Shown here piece by piece: positions 1-12,913 of a stretch of 64,000 bases of DNA. Source of the DNA: Cunninghamia lanceolata. Lineage: Eukaryota; Streptophyta; Pinopsida; Cupressales; Cupressaceae. Within the stretch, counting starts at the first letter, position 1. Each line of letters starts with the position of its first letter. Under the pieces are notes generated by a model that was not told the origin of the DNA, did no database searches, and saw only the letters and a list, made by a program, of their open reading frames with translations. Where the stretch lies: contig BSBN01000254.1 of NCBI GenBank assembly GCA_027924645.1, forward strand, positions 18,112,501-18,176,500. Direction: 5' to 3'. Both the position numbers and the translations under genes were made by a program.

Positions 1-1235
1 TACTATGAATGCACTCTGTTAGTTGCTCTTATTAGCTGTGATGAAATAAATATATGCATTCACAATGATTCTTTACTTCAGATGACTCCTATAGCCTAGA
101 TGACTGTAATCTGATCTCTACACTTTGTCTTTGTCAACTTGACTCAGTTATGTTAATTTGATTTGCTCCAATCAACTGTAATAATGTCATGATGACATAC
201 TTTTTTGTAAGTTGATTAGATGATGCATGATATAGCTTGGAATGATGCATCCTGTCTTTTCTGATACTCTTTTCAAAATGAAAAGAAACATGCTGGGCTC
301 AAACCCTTGTGGGAGCCACATTTAATCCACACATTTATTTGTCTTCAAATCAGCAACAAAACTTGTCCTATATCTGCACAGTGAACAAACAGGTTAGCAT
401 AAAAATGTACTTGATAGTATTGATTGATCTTCTTCATGATTTCTTCTTGATTTGTGTCATTTATTTGATCTCAACTCTTATTTGAATGCATGATGTGATA
501 AGTAGATGTCTTTGTTTGATAAAAGCATGTGATAACTTTAAACATCCGGAGCACTAACAAGGCTGTCCCCAAAATTTTGCAGGTTCAACTGATGATGAAG
601 CTTGAAGTAAGTATTGAAAGTTGAAGACTTGAAAGCCGACATCAACAACAATCTCCATCATCAAGCAATGATGGATGTTTAAATTTATCATGTGTTCATT
701 TCTTTTCCTTTTATCAAACAGATGCATAGCTTGCATATCTGCAGTTGCTCAGTCAAGGTACTCCCACGACTTGTGTGGGACACATTTGAACACTTCTTTT
801 AAACATGACCAGTTAATTTCTCTTATGCATATGATGTATATGTATTTCCTTTTCAATCAATGCATGAGATAAAGTAACAGATACTTGAATGTATGTTCTA
901 AAACATGACATGAAATAATAGTGCAATACAAAATATCTTTTTTTCTTTTATTCAAAACTGATTAACTGGATAATCAATCTAACTTATAACTCCTGAAAGA
1001 TCAAACTGTGTAGAACAACTGTATTTCTTGAATCTTTGATTTCTTGACAATCTTATTCTCTTGTCATGATAACTCATCAGTCTTGATTAGACTGATGGGT
1101 TATCCTGACAATTGGATATCACTCTTTGCCCTGTCAAGGCATCAACTGTTCAATGAATGCATAACTTAAAGTTTTCTTTTATTCCTTCTGAACAATTACA
1201 CTTAGGTCCAACTAATTTTAAGTGTGAACAAAAAA
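1..1235. other. No gene recognised
   Basis: Non-coding stretch with only short open frames that resemble no protein I know. A phrase of the type 'ttgtgggagccacattt' near 310 has a loose echo near 770 (ttgtgtgggacacattt), so this may be decayed LTR or UTR sequence of an older element. No terminal repeat or primer-binding site was found to support that. Confidence 0.4.
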
Positions 1236-1385
1236 TTAGTAACAATAATATAATAATATATAATATTATTATAATGTAATAATATATAATATTATTATAA
1301 TATTATAATAATGTAATAATATAAATATAATTTTATTGTATTTAATATTGTAATAATAATATAAATATAATATTATCTATTCAAA
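1236..1385. repeat. AT-rich simple repeat (AATAT/TAATAT)
   Basis: About 150 bp composed almost only of A and T, built from degenerate taatataata units. It directly precedes the first recognisable LINE sequence, so it may be the target region or the degraded 5' end of the LINE. Confidence 0.8.
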
Positions 1386-1409
1386 AATCATAAACCAACA
1401 AAAAAGATA

Positions 1410-3516
1410 ATGCAGAAAAGAGCAGGTAGTCAGCGACAAAGTAATATTATTAAGAATGCAAGAAATGAATCAAGGGCAGAGCACCCTTGCAACATTATAC
1501 AGGGGAAGAAGAAGGTTTTCTATGGGGGCGAGGCTCCCCCTCCGCATCCTCAGGACGAACAAGGCTGGCAAACTGTGAAGAGTAGGAGGTAGCAGAGGGG
1601 ATTTAGGGCAGAGGCAATAGCAAGAGTAACAACTCAAGCCAGGGTGGTAGGAATGTGGGCTATCCCAATAACCTCAACAACCCCAACATTTGTAACTAGA
1701 GCAAACCACACCACTCTAGGCTAGGAAAGAAGCCGAAGTGCTTGACAACCCCCTGCTGTCTCCTACCCTTCCTATCCAAGACAAGGATACGTGGAGGGTT
1801 TTTCAAAACTGACCCCCAAGCTCATTCATGCAAAGGAAAACTCCCATAGAGGCAACATATCAAATTTCAGGGCACCCCACCAATGGAAAATCTCTAAAAC
1901 CCTAAATTTAGCAACTCGACTCCTAACACTCTTTGGAAGGGCATAGACCAGGCAACACTCCGTGAATGGGCAAACCCTAGAACCCTTGGGTCGATACCAA
2001 AAATAAGTTCAATATATCATCAAAATTCTGAGGCCATGGAAAAGAAAGTATCAATCGATATCAAAAACATCTATACAAATGGTCTGGGGATTCATTATAG
2101 AACCCACGGTTTCTATATTCGATGGTGTGGGATAGGGTAGCCTGTGAAGGAAATTGTAGAATGGGTCCAAACCCTCTACAAAGACTAGGTAAGTATCACT
2201 ATCACTTCTGAAGAATTCATATTCATTGTCTGCAAGAGTGCAAACCTAAAAAAAGAAATTTTAAACAACATAAGTTTGTTTTACAAAGGGCATAATTTTG
2301 AGTACTTAGACTGGATACCTAATTTTGACCCTAGTAAACTGAAACTTAAAGTAGCTAGGTGGGTCAAGCTACCGAATGTCCTGGTCGAGCTCATCTATAG
2401 TAAAATCTTGAGGGAGATAGGGAATCACCTAGGAGAGTTCATGGGAATGGAGAAAGATTTCTCATCTTACTCAAACGTTTTCCTATTAGTAAAATTGGAT
2501 ATTAGCACCAAAGACCTTGAACCTCTTGAAATTAATACTAACCTGGCCAATTACTGCATCAAGCCAGCTCTCCATCATGGACCTACCCTTAGAAACACTA
2601 ACAACAGAATTCCAAAAATGCCCGCTAAGGTGCGCCCCATTTTCCAGTCTGGGGGTGTTAACATCAGATTTAATGATAATAAAGGTGGATTTATTGTGGA
2701 CTATTAGAGGAATAGCTCTTCTTCCCTTAAGGAGCACCTCAGTGGTAACAAGGAATTATCTGGGAAAAATCAGAACCCGAGTATCAGCCTAAGAGAAGCC
2801 CTAAATCTTTCCAAAATAACAAAGAAAACACCCTGAATCACAATAATGAGGTTACTACACATAACATGAATTATGGTCAGGTCAGCTCAGGGAAAAAAAC
2901 AATCACAGCGGTTAAGCCCCCGAATCAGAATTATGAACCACAGATAGGCAAAGAGAGGTTGGAACTGGAGGAGGGGGAAGTTCCTTTAGAAGCTGCCAAA
3001 GACAATAACCCCACAAAAGTAGAAGGAAGTATAAACCCAGAGGTTTTAGAAACCCCAGAATGGGTTCCAAACACTTTCGAAACAGAAGAAAAATATAAAG
3101 ACTCTGAGAATCAAAAGAAATCCACAGACAAGCTCAGCCATTCGGATATAGAAGAGATCTGTAATAAGATCCTTGATAAGGCATTAGAGGAAGTGGTAAT
3201 TGAGGAAGTTAACAAAGAGAAGGAAAAACTCATCACCAAGATTATAGAACTTGAAGAAGAAGAGGAAAGGCATGATAGAAAGAAAGAGGACACAAAAGAT
3301 CATGGAGATAGAGAAGTGGATGAAGTAGATTTGAGGTTGGGAATTGCCATAACCGATTTCAACAAGGATACCCCAGACTGTGCCAAAAGTAATAAGAAAA
3401 GGGGTAGGAAATCACTATTGGAGCTAAGAGAGAAGGTAGGTGAGGCTACTAATCAAACTAAGATCACCACACTGTTCTATGTAGGGAAGGGGAAGTGCCT
3501 TCCCCCGGTGCCATAA
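1410..3516 (+). pseudogene. LINE ORF1 (nucleic-acid-binding protein) remnant
   Basis: ORF1 of plant LINEs encodes an RNA-binding chaperone-like protein. An N-terminal piece (1410-1592) ends in the GWQTV-type motif common in these proteins. The 2276-2707 segment carries the DUF4283-like core (WIPNFDP, then RWVKLPNVLVELIY, then IGNHLGEF). The 2866-3516 segment is a highly charged tail ending in KKRGRKSLLELRE and GKGKCLPPVP, placed like the ORF1 C-terminus. At least three stops or frameshifts separate the pieces. The CCHC knuckle expected after the DUF4283-like core is not evident. The end of ORF1 overlaps the start of ORF2 at about 3495. Confidence 0.75.
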
Positions 3517-6500
3517 GAGTCCACACCTGGAATGTTAGGGGTCTCAATGCCCCTAACAAACAGCATATCATAAAACACTGTATAACCAACACAAAACCAG
3601 ATATACTAATGATCCAAGAAACTAAACTAAATAAAGAAGAGATTGACACTCTAAACAAGAAGTTAGGAATATGGGAGCTAGTTGGAGTTTTGACTGAGGG
3701 TGCTTCGGGAGGTATAGGGGTAATTTGGGACCCTAGAGTGGTTTCATTTATAGTATTAAGCTACAAAAAGAACTAGATGGTGGGGTACGCCAAAAGCATC
3801 AGAAGCAACCTACACTTTTTTCTTGTCAACATTTATGGTCCTCCTCGAAACCAGGATAAGAGAGCAGTTTGGATAGAAATAGAACAATTCTTGGGAACTT
3901 TACAAGATCAAGTATGCATTCTGGGGGGAGACTTCAATGCAATATTGGATCCTAAAGAAAAACTGGGAGGTCATGTTAGGTTATCTACAGTAGCGAAAGA
4001 CTTTAAAGATTGGGTTCAGAAGAACAATTTATTGGAAATTAAAACTGCACAGGAAGGTTTTACATGGAACAACAGAAGAGAAGGTTTTAGCAATATTGCA
4101 GAAAAACTTGATAGATTCTTTTTAAGAGGTAATTAGGCCCCATTCCATTATATTTTGATGGCAGAGATCTTACCATACTCGGGCTTTGATCACTACCCAG
4201 TGTAGCTGAGTATCTCAGAAGATTGCCAACCCAAACGTTGCCCCTTTAAATTTGAACAAATGTGGATCAAAGATAACAACCTTATTACCCTAATTGAGCA
4301 ATGGTGGAAAGAAACTAGAATATCTGGGTCTAATCTTTTTTGTTTAGCATCCAAACTGAAAACTATTAAATGTAAGCTTCTAAGCTGGAATAAAACTAAC
4401 CTTGGTAATATCTTTGATTCCAAAACTAAGCTAGAAGAAGAACTGGAAAACCTAAACATAATGGTGATTACCAAAGGAATGGACATTGAAACATTTTCAA
4501 AAGAAAAACAACTAAAAATTGAATATGAAGATATCCTAGCCAAAGAGGAAATCTTTTGGCATCAAAAGTCAAGAGAAACTTGGCTGGAAGAGGGAGAAAA
4601 GAACGCTAAGTTCTTTCATAACAACACCAAAGCACGCAGAAACGTAAACATAATCCTCAAAATTAAAAATGCGAATAATGACTAGATCAAAGATCCTCAA
4701 CAAACTGCACGTGAAATGGTTAGGTACTTTGAAAATATTCTTAATAATTAGGAGGGATCAAATTGCATGTACCAACAAGCCATTCTGGAAGATATCCCAA
4801 GGATTATTTCAGAGGATCAAAACAAAGCTCTTAATGGTAAATTCACCAAAACTGAGGTAGAGCTGGCAATCTCTCAAATGCAACCAGATAAAGCTCCTAG
4901 TCCCAATGGCTTCCCAGCCTTCTTCTTCTAGAAATGCTGGCACTTCATAGGAGATGAAGTAGTTGAAGCACTAGAAGGGGTAAGAAATTTAGGAAGTATT
5001 CTCAAAGAGGTAAATAATACTTTCCTTACACTTATTCCAAAAAAAGAGAAGCCAGAAAGTCTAGGGGATCTACGGCCTATATCTCTGTGTAATACTATTT
5101 ATAAAATCCTCACTAAAACCCTGGCTAATAGGATTCAGACAGTGCTTCCAGACATCATTAGTGATGAACAAACAGGGTTTGTTCTGGGTAGATCTATATT
5201 TGATGGAGTTATTACAGCCCAAGAAGCCATTCATACCATACAACAAAACAAAAAACCTAGCATGTTAATTAAACTAGATATAAGTAAAGCCTCTAATAAG
5301 GTAGACTGGCATTTCCGCTGCAGAGGCTTTTGGTTTTAATAAACAATGGATAAACCTCATTTATGCATGTATTTCTAATCCCAAGATCTGAGTCTTAATC
5401 GATGGAACCCTGGAAGGTTTTTTTAGCATTTCAAGAAGATTGAGACAAGGACCCTATTTCCCCTTTTCTCTTTATTATAATGGCAAACGTATTAGGGAGA
5501 ATGATCACCAAGGCTAGGGAAGAAAGAAAGATCCAAGAAATCAAAATCACTTCCGGTGTCGATCCTACAACACATCAACAGTTTATAGATGACACTATGC
5601 TCTTCGGTAAGGGGTGCATAGAAGAAGCTAGGGCATTAAAAGATATCTTGAAATCTTATTGTAGGGCCTCTGGACAGGATGTAAATGCTAATAAATCAAC
5701 AATTTATTTTTTCAACACAGATCCTAAAACTGAAAAAGAAATATGCAGAATCCTGTCTTTTAAAAAAGGGGAAATGCCTTGTAAATATCTAGGTATACCG
5801 TTGGGTAAAAGCAATAAGATTAATGATCTTTGGGACCATATTACTTCCAAGATAAGGAATAGAGTAGAATCTTGGAAAGACAAATGGCTCTCCTCAGCAG
5901 GCAAAGTGACAATGTTAAAATCAGTTCTCTCAGCTATCCCAATTTACCAATTATCCTGTATGAATCTTCCAGTAGGAAAACGGGAAGAAATCAACAAAAT
6001 TCTAAGAACTTTCCTATGGCAAGGTTTGGAGGATAAAAAGAAAATGGCACTTGTGGCTTGGGACAAGATTTGTAGACCAAAGGAGGAAGGTGGCCTGGGC
6101 TTAAAAAACTTCAGAGAACAAAGTAAGGCTTTAGGCGCTAAACTTGTATGGAAAATGTATCAGCAGCCTAATTTAAAATGGGTTAAAATCCTTAGAAACA
6201 AATATCTGAGAGGGGAGGAACCGACATCCCTCTTCAGGATGGCTAACCCCCCTAAAGGATCTCACCTCTGGAATTTTATGATGGATTGCAGGAAGTACAT
6301 TATAGACAAATTGACTTGGAGTTTGGGAGATGGTAACCAAGCGTTGTTCTGGGACGACTCATGGGGGGTTTGAGGTGATAAGCAACTTGGATAACTTAGA
6401 GAACGCCAAAAGGATCATAGAATCCCATTGGGGGAAATATGTAAAAGACTATATAGATTTTCCAAATCAAGGGGAGAATAAGGGTTGGAAATGGAAACCC

Positions 6501-7705
6501 TTAGAAAATATGAATATTCCAGATAATGAGAAAAAGAAACTAATTGACATCCTTAACAAAAGGAGGGTGTCTCTCAAAGGAGACTTAGACAGATTAGTCT
6601 GGGACGAGGCTAAATTAGGAAATTATAAAACCAAGGACAGTTACAAAACTTTAATCAAACAACAACTAAGACCAAAATCAGAAATACCACTGAGACTATG
6701 CTGGGATAAGAACTGTATCCCAAAGGCCAGGCTGTTTGCTTGGTTGGCCCTACAGAAAAAAAATCCTAATTGTGGATAGGTTCACCAAGATGGGATATGA
6801 GGGGCCTGGCAGATGTTCCCTCTGTGAAGAGGATCAAGAAACAACAAACCATATTCTTATGAACTGTCAATTCTCTAATAAATGTTGGAATTGGCTAAGT
6901 AATAAGTTGGGATGGATTACTGCCGTGCCTAATAACATTCTGAACCTTTTCCAATGCTGGCCTGAGACTCACAAACAAAGCATCTACCATATGCTATGGA
7001 CAATTACCCCTTCGATCATGGTTTGGCAGCTGTAGAAGAAAGAAATAGAAGAATCTTTAAAGACATAAAGCTAACTTTTGGATAGTTAATTATTAAGATG
7101 GAGGCCGTTATTATAGAGATAGTCAATAGTAGGATTCTAAAGAACTCCAAAAAAAAATCCACAATGACTCATTGGGATGAAAAAATGCGGGGGAGATGGG
7201 TAGGACTAAAACTGCCCTCCTTTATGGGACCAGGTAACCACAACACCTCCAACAAGAGACAGGAATGTAAGTGGCAACCTCCTAAAGTAGGTTGGTTCAA
7301 GCTAAATTTCGATGGGGCTTCTAGGGGCAACTCGGGAGTCGCAGGAATAGGCTGCGTAATCCATGATTCTGAAACTAGAGAAATCACAACCCTAGCCAAA
7401 CCCCTAGGTGAAGCAACTAATAACATAGCAGAATTAACTGCCTTGATTGAAGGTCTGAGAATCTTCAAAGACTTGAAAATTGAAAAATTAGAGGTCGAAG
7501 GAGACTCCACGATCGTCATTAATTGCCTGCGGAAAGGGAACATGCCTAATTGGAGACTTAATTCCCTACTAGCTAATGCCCTTGACATCATTGCTTCTTT
7601 CAGAAGGTATACATTCAATCATACCTATAGGGAGGGTAATAGCTGATGGCTTCTGCCTTTCTACTAAAGCTAACACCGATGGAGTATTATTAAAATCAAA
7701 TTGAA
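3480..7705 (+). pseudogene. LINE ORF2: endonuclease, reverse transcriptase, zf-RVT, RNase H
   Basis: The endonuclease (3516-4200) shows TWNVRGL, IQETK, GGDFNAIL and FDHYPV, matching the catalytic N, E, GDFN and (S)DH positions of the APE-like fold. RT follows: LIPKKEKPESLGDLRPISLC near 5035, then QTGFVLGRSI, then KLDISKA near 5270. A frameshift occurs near 5310 and the catalytic box reads FIDDTMLF near 5585 in place of the usual FADD. A zf-RVT zinc region (CSLCEEDQETTNHILMNC) lies near 6820. RNase H (7290-7640) retains FDGAS, AELTAL, EGDS and HTYREGN. One base appears lost near 7640, after which the frame resumes with ADG and runs to about 7705. Stops at 3774, 4134, 4683 and 6371, among others, make it non-functional. 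Confidence 0.88.
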
Positions 7706-8784
7706 ACAAATGAGGAAATTTGTTCTAAGGCCAATTAGCTCTTTACTTGCTCTAATGACATACCCTGGACCTTGAACTAACATTGAGCATCTAAAGATTC
7801 TAACCTTAAGTCAGCAGTGGAGTATAAAAGAACAATCGAGAACACTTCACAGATCCTCTCCCAGCTAGGTCGATCTCAGACCCCTTCAAGTTAGTTGCAA
7901 ATAACTCCAAATTAAAGATATGAAGCCTGACAATGATTGGAAGTCCATTCATCAATTTAACTAGAGTTACTTTTAGACTTCTTTGTAACAGGGGGTAGTC
8001 CATATTAAGAACTCACAAATAAAGATTTTAGCTTTAGCTATTTTTAACAAAAAGCTTGTCAGAACTGCGACAGCAGAGAAAGTTTTTGGGACTTAGTAGA
8101 GTCTATCTTTGATTTCCTCTATAATAATATCTCTTCTATTCAAACACTCTACAGGCAGATTTAACTAAACTTGTTTTAGCCTACAACTTGCCCATAGTGA
8201 CATTAACAAAGGGACTGAAATCTTGTGCAGATCTTAGTTCAGAGAAAGCAATTTTAATCTTCATATAAAGTCTAAAAGAAGAGCAATCTACTTAATTTAT
8301 CCTTGTAGGAGATTAGAACAATCAAAGCCATTGATTTCCTGATTGGTGTCAGGTTGAGATAAACATTCATCAAAATTTTAAGGGCTATTTGGAGAGGCGG
8401 ATGCACAGAAATCGGTGGCCTGAAATGTTGAAGAAAAAGTATGATTCCTAATAGATTTTAAAGTTGGAAGTGCACTGATAGATATGTATGCAAAATGTGG
8501 TAGCATTAGCAAGCCACAAACCCTGTTGACAAAATGCGAAGATTGCAGATTATGTACAAAGCAGAGATGGGGACTATCAGTGAGAGACAATGAATCAGAA
8601 TAAAATTTATAAGTCTGACCGAAGCGATACTCACAATGATGTTGGTGACATGTTGTGAAGGTCTCTCCGATAAGGAGTATAAAGGGCTATCGGGGAGATA
8701 ACCACAATCGGATGACTTGAAGAAGGTTACTCCGATAGCAATAAGGATTACACTCATCGATGAGACTCTCCCTGATAATCCTAT
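7706..8784. other. No gene; possible LINE 3' flank
   Basis: No coding frame or family is recognised. The first few hundred bases could be LINE 3' UTR. From about 8600 the sequence has recurrent ccgat/cggtga words that continue into the 290-bp duplication, suggesting part of an unclassified LTR or other repeat. Confidence 0.35.
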
Positions 8785-9366
8785 CGGTGACACTTAGGAG
8801 ATTGGGGAAGAAGGTTATTCACATGGCGATGAAGCAAGTCACACCGATGATAACCTTGCCCACTCTTACATCAGGGAGATCTTGAAGATATCTGGCCGAT
8901 ACGAAGTCACAAATAAAATATAACATCATGAAGAGAATTGAAGGGTCACACCGATTTATCCCATCCAACTGAATGACAAGGGAGACATGTTGAGAAGACT
9001 TGTATGATCGGAGTGGAAGCTTTGGGTCCTACCGACTACGTGAGTTACACCGATCATGAAAACCAAAGAGATTTCAGTGACACTTAGGAGATCAGGGAAG
9101 AAGGTTATTCACACATCGATGAAGAAAGTCACGCCGATGATAACCTTGCCCACTCCTACATCGGGGAGATCTTGAAGATATCTGGCCGATATGAAGTTAC
9201 AAATAAAATATAACGTCGAGGAGAGAATTGAAGGGTCACACCAATTTATCCCATCCAACTGAATGACAAGGAGACATGTCGGGAAGACTTGTATGATCGG
9301 AGTGGAAGCTTTGGGTCCTGCCGACTACGTGAGTTACACCGATCATGAAAACCAAAGAGCTTTCGG
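8785..9366. repeat. Tandem duplication, two 290-bp copies
   Basis: Two copies of a 290-bp unit lie head to tail, about 8785-9074 and 9075-9364. Each begins with ggtgacacttaggag-like sequence and passes through ataaccttgcccactc, ggccgata and gatcggagtggaagc. They differ by scattered substitutions and single-base indels. Neither copy has a sustained ORF. Confidence 0.85.
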
Positions 9367-11129
9367 TGATAGTCATACTAATGCATTAAGTAGTGAATGA
9401 AACATGTCGGGAAGACAGTTGTTTATCATAGAAGTTAAGGGAGAAGCTTCTACTAACCTTGTAATAAATGAGTAAAGCCATGAATTGAATTATGCCAACA
9501 ACGCCCTTTGCCGGTTCAACTTCTAAATATTGAAGTGTCAATTATTACAGAAAGTGAACAGAAAATTTCAAACAAATGCATATGGCAGGTGTAAAACTAA
9601 AATCCATAACCTTCGCCAAGATCCTCGCAGTTGTGCTCGAGCCAAGCAGAAAGGGTGAAAAGTGAAAATACACTTGAGAAACCCTAAAAATGAAAAACTT
9701 TAAATATTCCACCGTTGAAAACTCATCGGTAAGAAAAGGAAATCGGAATGAAAATATTAAATCACAGCTATCTCAGGAGTCTTGCTGATGGATACCCTAT
9801 TGGAGAGACATATGTAATCGGGCTAAGTTTCTCAAATCCCTCCGACTTCAGGAGTTACTCCGATGAGAGGAAAAAACATGATTTCAAATGCAAGATGCAC
9901 TTATAAAAATTAAATGACAAGATTATAGTAAAATATAATATAAACCTCATATTTTGTGGAAGGAGATAGAAGTGAACAATTAGTGAATATTTTTCAAAAA
10001 AGTAAAATATTCTTCTGAAAGAGTTAAAAAGACTATTTTTGCCATGAGATTTCTTTTCACCGAGATATTGTCTTGTTATTCAAATTAAGGATCTACTCCA
10101 TTTGTCAATACACACTAGCTGTCATTGTGTGATTCTGTTGATTGGTTCCCTCAAGCAGGGATTAAAAATTCTTTCAATAAGTCACAGTAACCTGGTAGGA
10201 TCGAGTGGATCAATAAGTAGAGTCTAAGATTGTCTCGATGAAAAGGCTAGAGCTACTGATGCAGTGATGGAAACTTGAATCACAATTGTCATGTGAGTAG
10301 GCAGGAAATGAGAAAGGTAATAATGAGGCCTCGAGTCTAGCTTTGGCTATCATTTCAGCTCATTTGAGAGATTTAACTGCTATGATTTGACAGGTAGTAT
10401 CGTTCTCCATGATGGGTAAGAATTTATCTAGATTGGAAATTCTGATTTATCAACATTACTTAGTGAAATGGTTGATCACTTACCTATGCCCACATTTAGG
10501 TATATATATTTGTATTTATACAAGTATATATATTTAGACGTTGGTATATATAGTGGATTAGTCAATCAGTATGGGATATCCCCTTACAACCGGATTTAAG
10601 TTAACAGTGATGCAAGTGTGTTTTAGTATTTTGATAAACTTGGCAAGAGCAAGCTTTTGTTCTTCCCTCTCTGGAAAAGGATTTAGAGAACTAATAGGTG
10701 TTTGCAGGAAAATGATTTCTATGTATCTCTTTTGTATAGCTAACATGCGAAAAGAATTGGAAGTTTGTCCCTGTGGTTTCAGGTAAGACAGGTATACTGG
10801 TAGGAGCAAAACAGGAGAAGTCCCCTCACTTGGATTATAGATAGATGATTTAATGATATATGTCATGGAGGACATCCCAGGTGCCAGAGAACCAGAAAGA
10901 CATTCAACAAGAGGATATCAGAAGAAAAGCCTTGGATATGAGCAATGTCTTAACTTGTATTTCAGAAATTGTATAAGAAAGGATGTATCCTTGTGGGGCT
11001 TGACCCTGTATAAGATGTATAAAGTTAAATGTACTGGACTACAAAAATCCTGGGCTAGACCGGAGGTTTTCTTCACTCTATTCTTTCCTACCGGTGCCCG
11101 CACTGAACAGAGCTGTATTTTATTATTAA
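9367..11129. other. No gene recognised
   Basis: Intergenic or decayed repeat sequence. The ccgat-type words seen around the 290-bp duplication recur near 9720-9870 (cggtaag, tccgacttc, tccgatgag), so the same unknown repeat may extend here. The longest open frames (10558-10875 minus, 10853-11209 plus) lie on opposite strands of the same DNA, resemble no family and are treated as chance. Confidence 0.35.
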
Positions 11130-11620
11130 TTATATATATTAATGGCCTTGACCTTTTACCAATAAATATATATATATTATATTATATTATAATTATAATT
11201 AAAATATAATATTATAATAAATTTATAATAATTATAATTAAATAATTTTATTTATTGTATTTATTATTATATTTATTGTTATAAATATTCTTTATTATCA
11301 ATATATAATTAATTATACAATTTCATTAATATTTAAAATATCAAATTTATAAATTATATATATTGAATCAAAATTAAATAATCACATTAATATGAATATT
11401 ATATTACTATAAATATTACAATTTTGTTATAATATTTATATAGACTTTAAAAAAAATTATTTGTTTAACATTATTGGAATGCAATTTGTCTATACAACAA
11501 AAATTTAATCTAACAAAAAAATTACAACTAAAACAATAATATTATTATTTTACCATTATGACTATCATTATTATGTAATTATCTATTTAACTCTAATAGA
11601 ATTATTATGTTACTTTAGGT
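11130..11620. repeat. AT-rich low-complexity tract
   Basis: Nearly pure A/T sequence with ttatat, aataat and aattataatt runs, becoming more mixed toward 11600. No gene. It resembles the 1236-1385 tract in composition. Confidence 0.75.
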
Positions 11621-12214
11621 GTTGCACTTAAATATTTTAATGTCACTTTTATTTACAAAATAGGTTGCATTTTTCTCCCCATTCAAATTAGGTTGTAGGA
11701 ACTACTCACTTTGTCATATTAATCCCAACTCTAATCACTTTAGAGTTTATCTAGGATATCCTTAGCTCACACAAATCCAACAAATCTTCTCAAATATCCA
11801 CCAATGTGTGCATTTTGTATATGATAATTAGATGGTAATCATTATTCATCATGACTACCAACCTCTCTGTAACTTTACAAACAATTTATTTGTTCATATG
11901 ACCACAAGACCACCATACATGTGTCATGAAACTCTCTTCTATCTCTATAAATGCTTCAAACAACAACAATCCTATATCCGTGAGAGCAACCTCTCCCTTA
12001 CTCTCCCTCCTCCATAGACACTCACTATGAACACTCCATTGTAGTGTATGCTAACCAAACAAATATTAAATCAAACTCAAAATCAATGGATCAATTAATC
12101 AAGACTATTTACTAATAAATCATTTCCTTAGCAATATTAAACAAATATTTGATCTAAGAAACTAATTTCAACTACAAAACACATATTATTATTACAACAC
12201 TACAAGGTAGGTAC
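11621..12214. other. No gene recognised
   Basis: AT-rich unique-looking sequence. A short open frame at 11832-12017 shows no recognisable domain and is not supported as a gene. Confidence 0.3.
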
Positions 12215-12602
12215 TCGCCACTACGTGGCACTTGTTTTAATATTAAGTTGTGTCAGTGCTTTTTCTATTTTCCATAGTTTTGGTGATTTTCTCCACTTTT
12301 TTTCCTTCAACCATTTCCAATTTTTTTTTTGGTTTTTATTTATTATTTATTTTTCTATATATTTACATGGAAGAAATGAGTGCTCTCATCTCCACCCCCG
12401 CTATGATTGTAGAATGCCTCTTGGCATAATCATGTAAATAAATAAATAGTATTAATATTTGGAATTTATTTTTAATTTTTTTAATATTAAGTTGTGTCAA
12501 TGCTTTTTGTGTTTTCCATTGATTTTCTCCAATTTTTTTCCTTTAACCATTTCAAATTTCTTTTTTATTTTTATTTTTTATTTTTTCCAATTTGGTATTA
12601 TA

Positions 12603-12622
12603 TGATTTTCTCCACTTTTTTT
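12603..12622. repeat. Left target-site duplication of SINE
   Basis: TGATTTTCTCCACTTTTTTT, repeated on the other side of the SINE at 12894-12913. Confidence 0.85.
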
Positions 12623-12893
12623 TTAAAAGATAATGTGCCTGGTAAACTTTTTAACGTGACCGGCGACATTGGTGCGACACACCCTCCAGCTCCACGCGAA
12701 TGCTTTTACCTGGAGCAATGTACTAGTGAGGCCACAACACGAGGGACCTCATCCCCTAGCAAGAACACTTCAAACCCACGAGCTCGTTGGCCTAGCGAAG
12801 GTGTAATGCCCGCGAGCTCGTTGGCCCAACGGGGGTTTGAACTCTGGTGGCCACCACTACAACCGAGCGACTTAACCACTGAACCACGCCAAG
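12623..12893 (-). mobile_element. tRNA-derived SINE, minus strand
   Basis: On the minus strand the element starts near 12893 with GGCGTGGTTCAGTGGTTAAG, an A-box-like RNA polymerase III signal, followed some 45 bases later by GAGTTCAAACCCC, a B-box-like signal. This is the layout of a tRNA-related SINE head. It is richer in G and C than its surroundings, about 271 bp long, ends in an A-rich tail on the minus strand (T run at 12616-12624) and is bounded by 20-bp target duplications. The body contains a duplicated gagctcgttggcc word. Confidence 0.82.
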
Positions 12894-12913
12894 TGATTTT
12901 CTCCACTTTTTTT
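12894..12913. repeat. Right target-site duplication of SINE
   Basis: Same 20 bases as 12603-12622. Their position inside a repeated module (compare gattttctccac near 12290) confirms that the SINE interrupted an existing repeat copy. Confidence 0.85.

Larger units (their letters stand above)
1386..7705 (+). mobile_element. Decayed L1-type non-LTR retrotransposon (LINE) with RNase H
   Basis: Two-ORF LINE in the plus orientation: ORF1 about 1410-3516, ORF2 about 3480-7705. The ORF2 domain order is apurinic-like endonuclease, reverse transcriptase, zf-RVT zinc region and C-terminal RNase H, which matches plant L1 lineages that carry an RNase H. Several stops and frameshifts in both ORFs mark it as dead. 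The 5' boundary is set only by the start of ORF1-like sequence. I see no clear poly(A) tail; sequence after 7705 may be 3' UTR. No target-site duplication was identified. Confidence 0.88.

Noticed and set aside
3111..3293. Ser-rich minus-strand ORF in LINE ORF1
   Set aside because: Mirror of a Glu/Lys-rich segment; no independent support.
3495..3776. Start of LINE ORF2 at 3495
   Set aside because: The codon is GTG, not a plausible plant start. The true start is uncertain, so the call begins near 3480 as a remnant.
10558..11209. Possible host exon (105- and 118-codon ORFs)
   Set aside because: On opposite strands of the same DNA, ending in AT-rich repeat, no domain, no splice context that stands out.
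12840..12893. tRNA gene
   Set aside because: A and B boxes are present, but the sequence continues into a SINE body with tail and target copies. No intact cloverleaf was traced.
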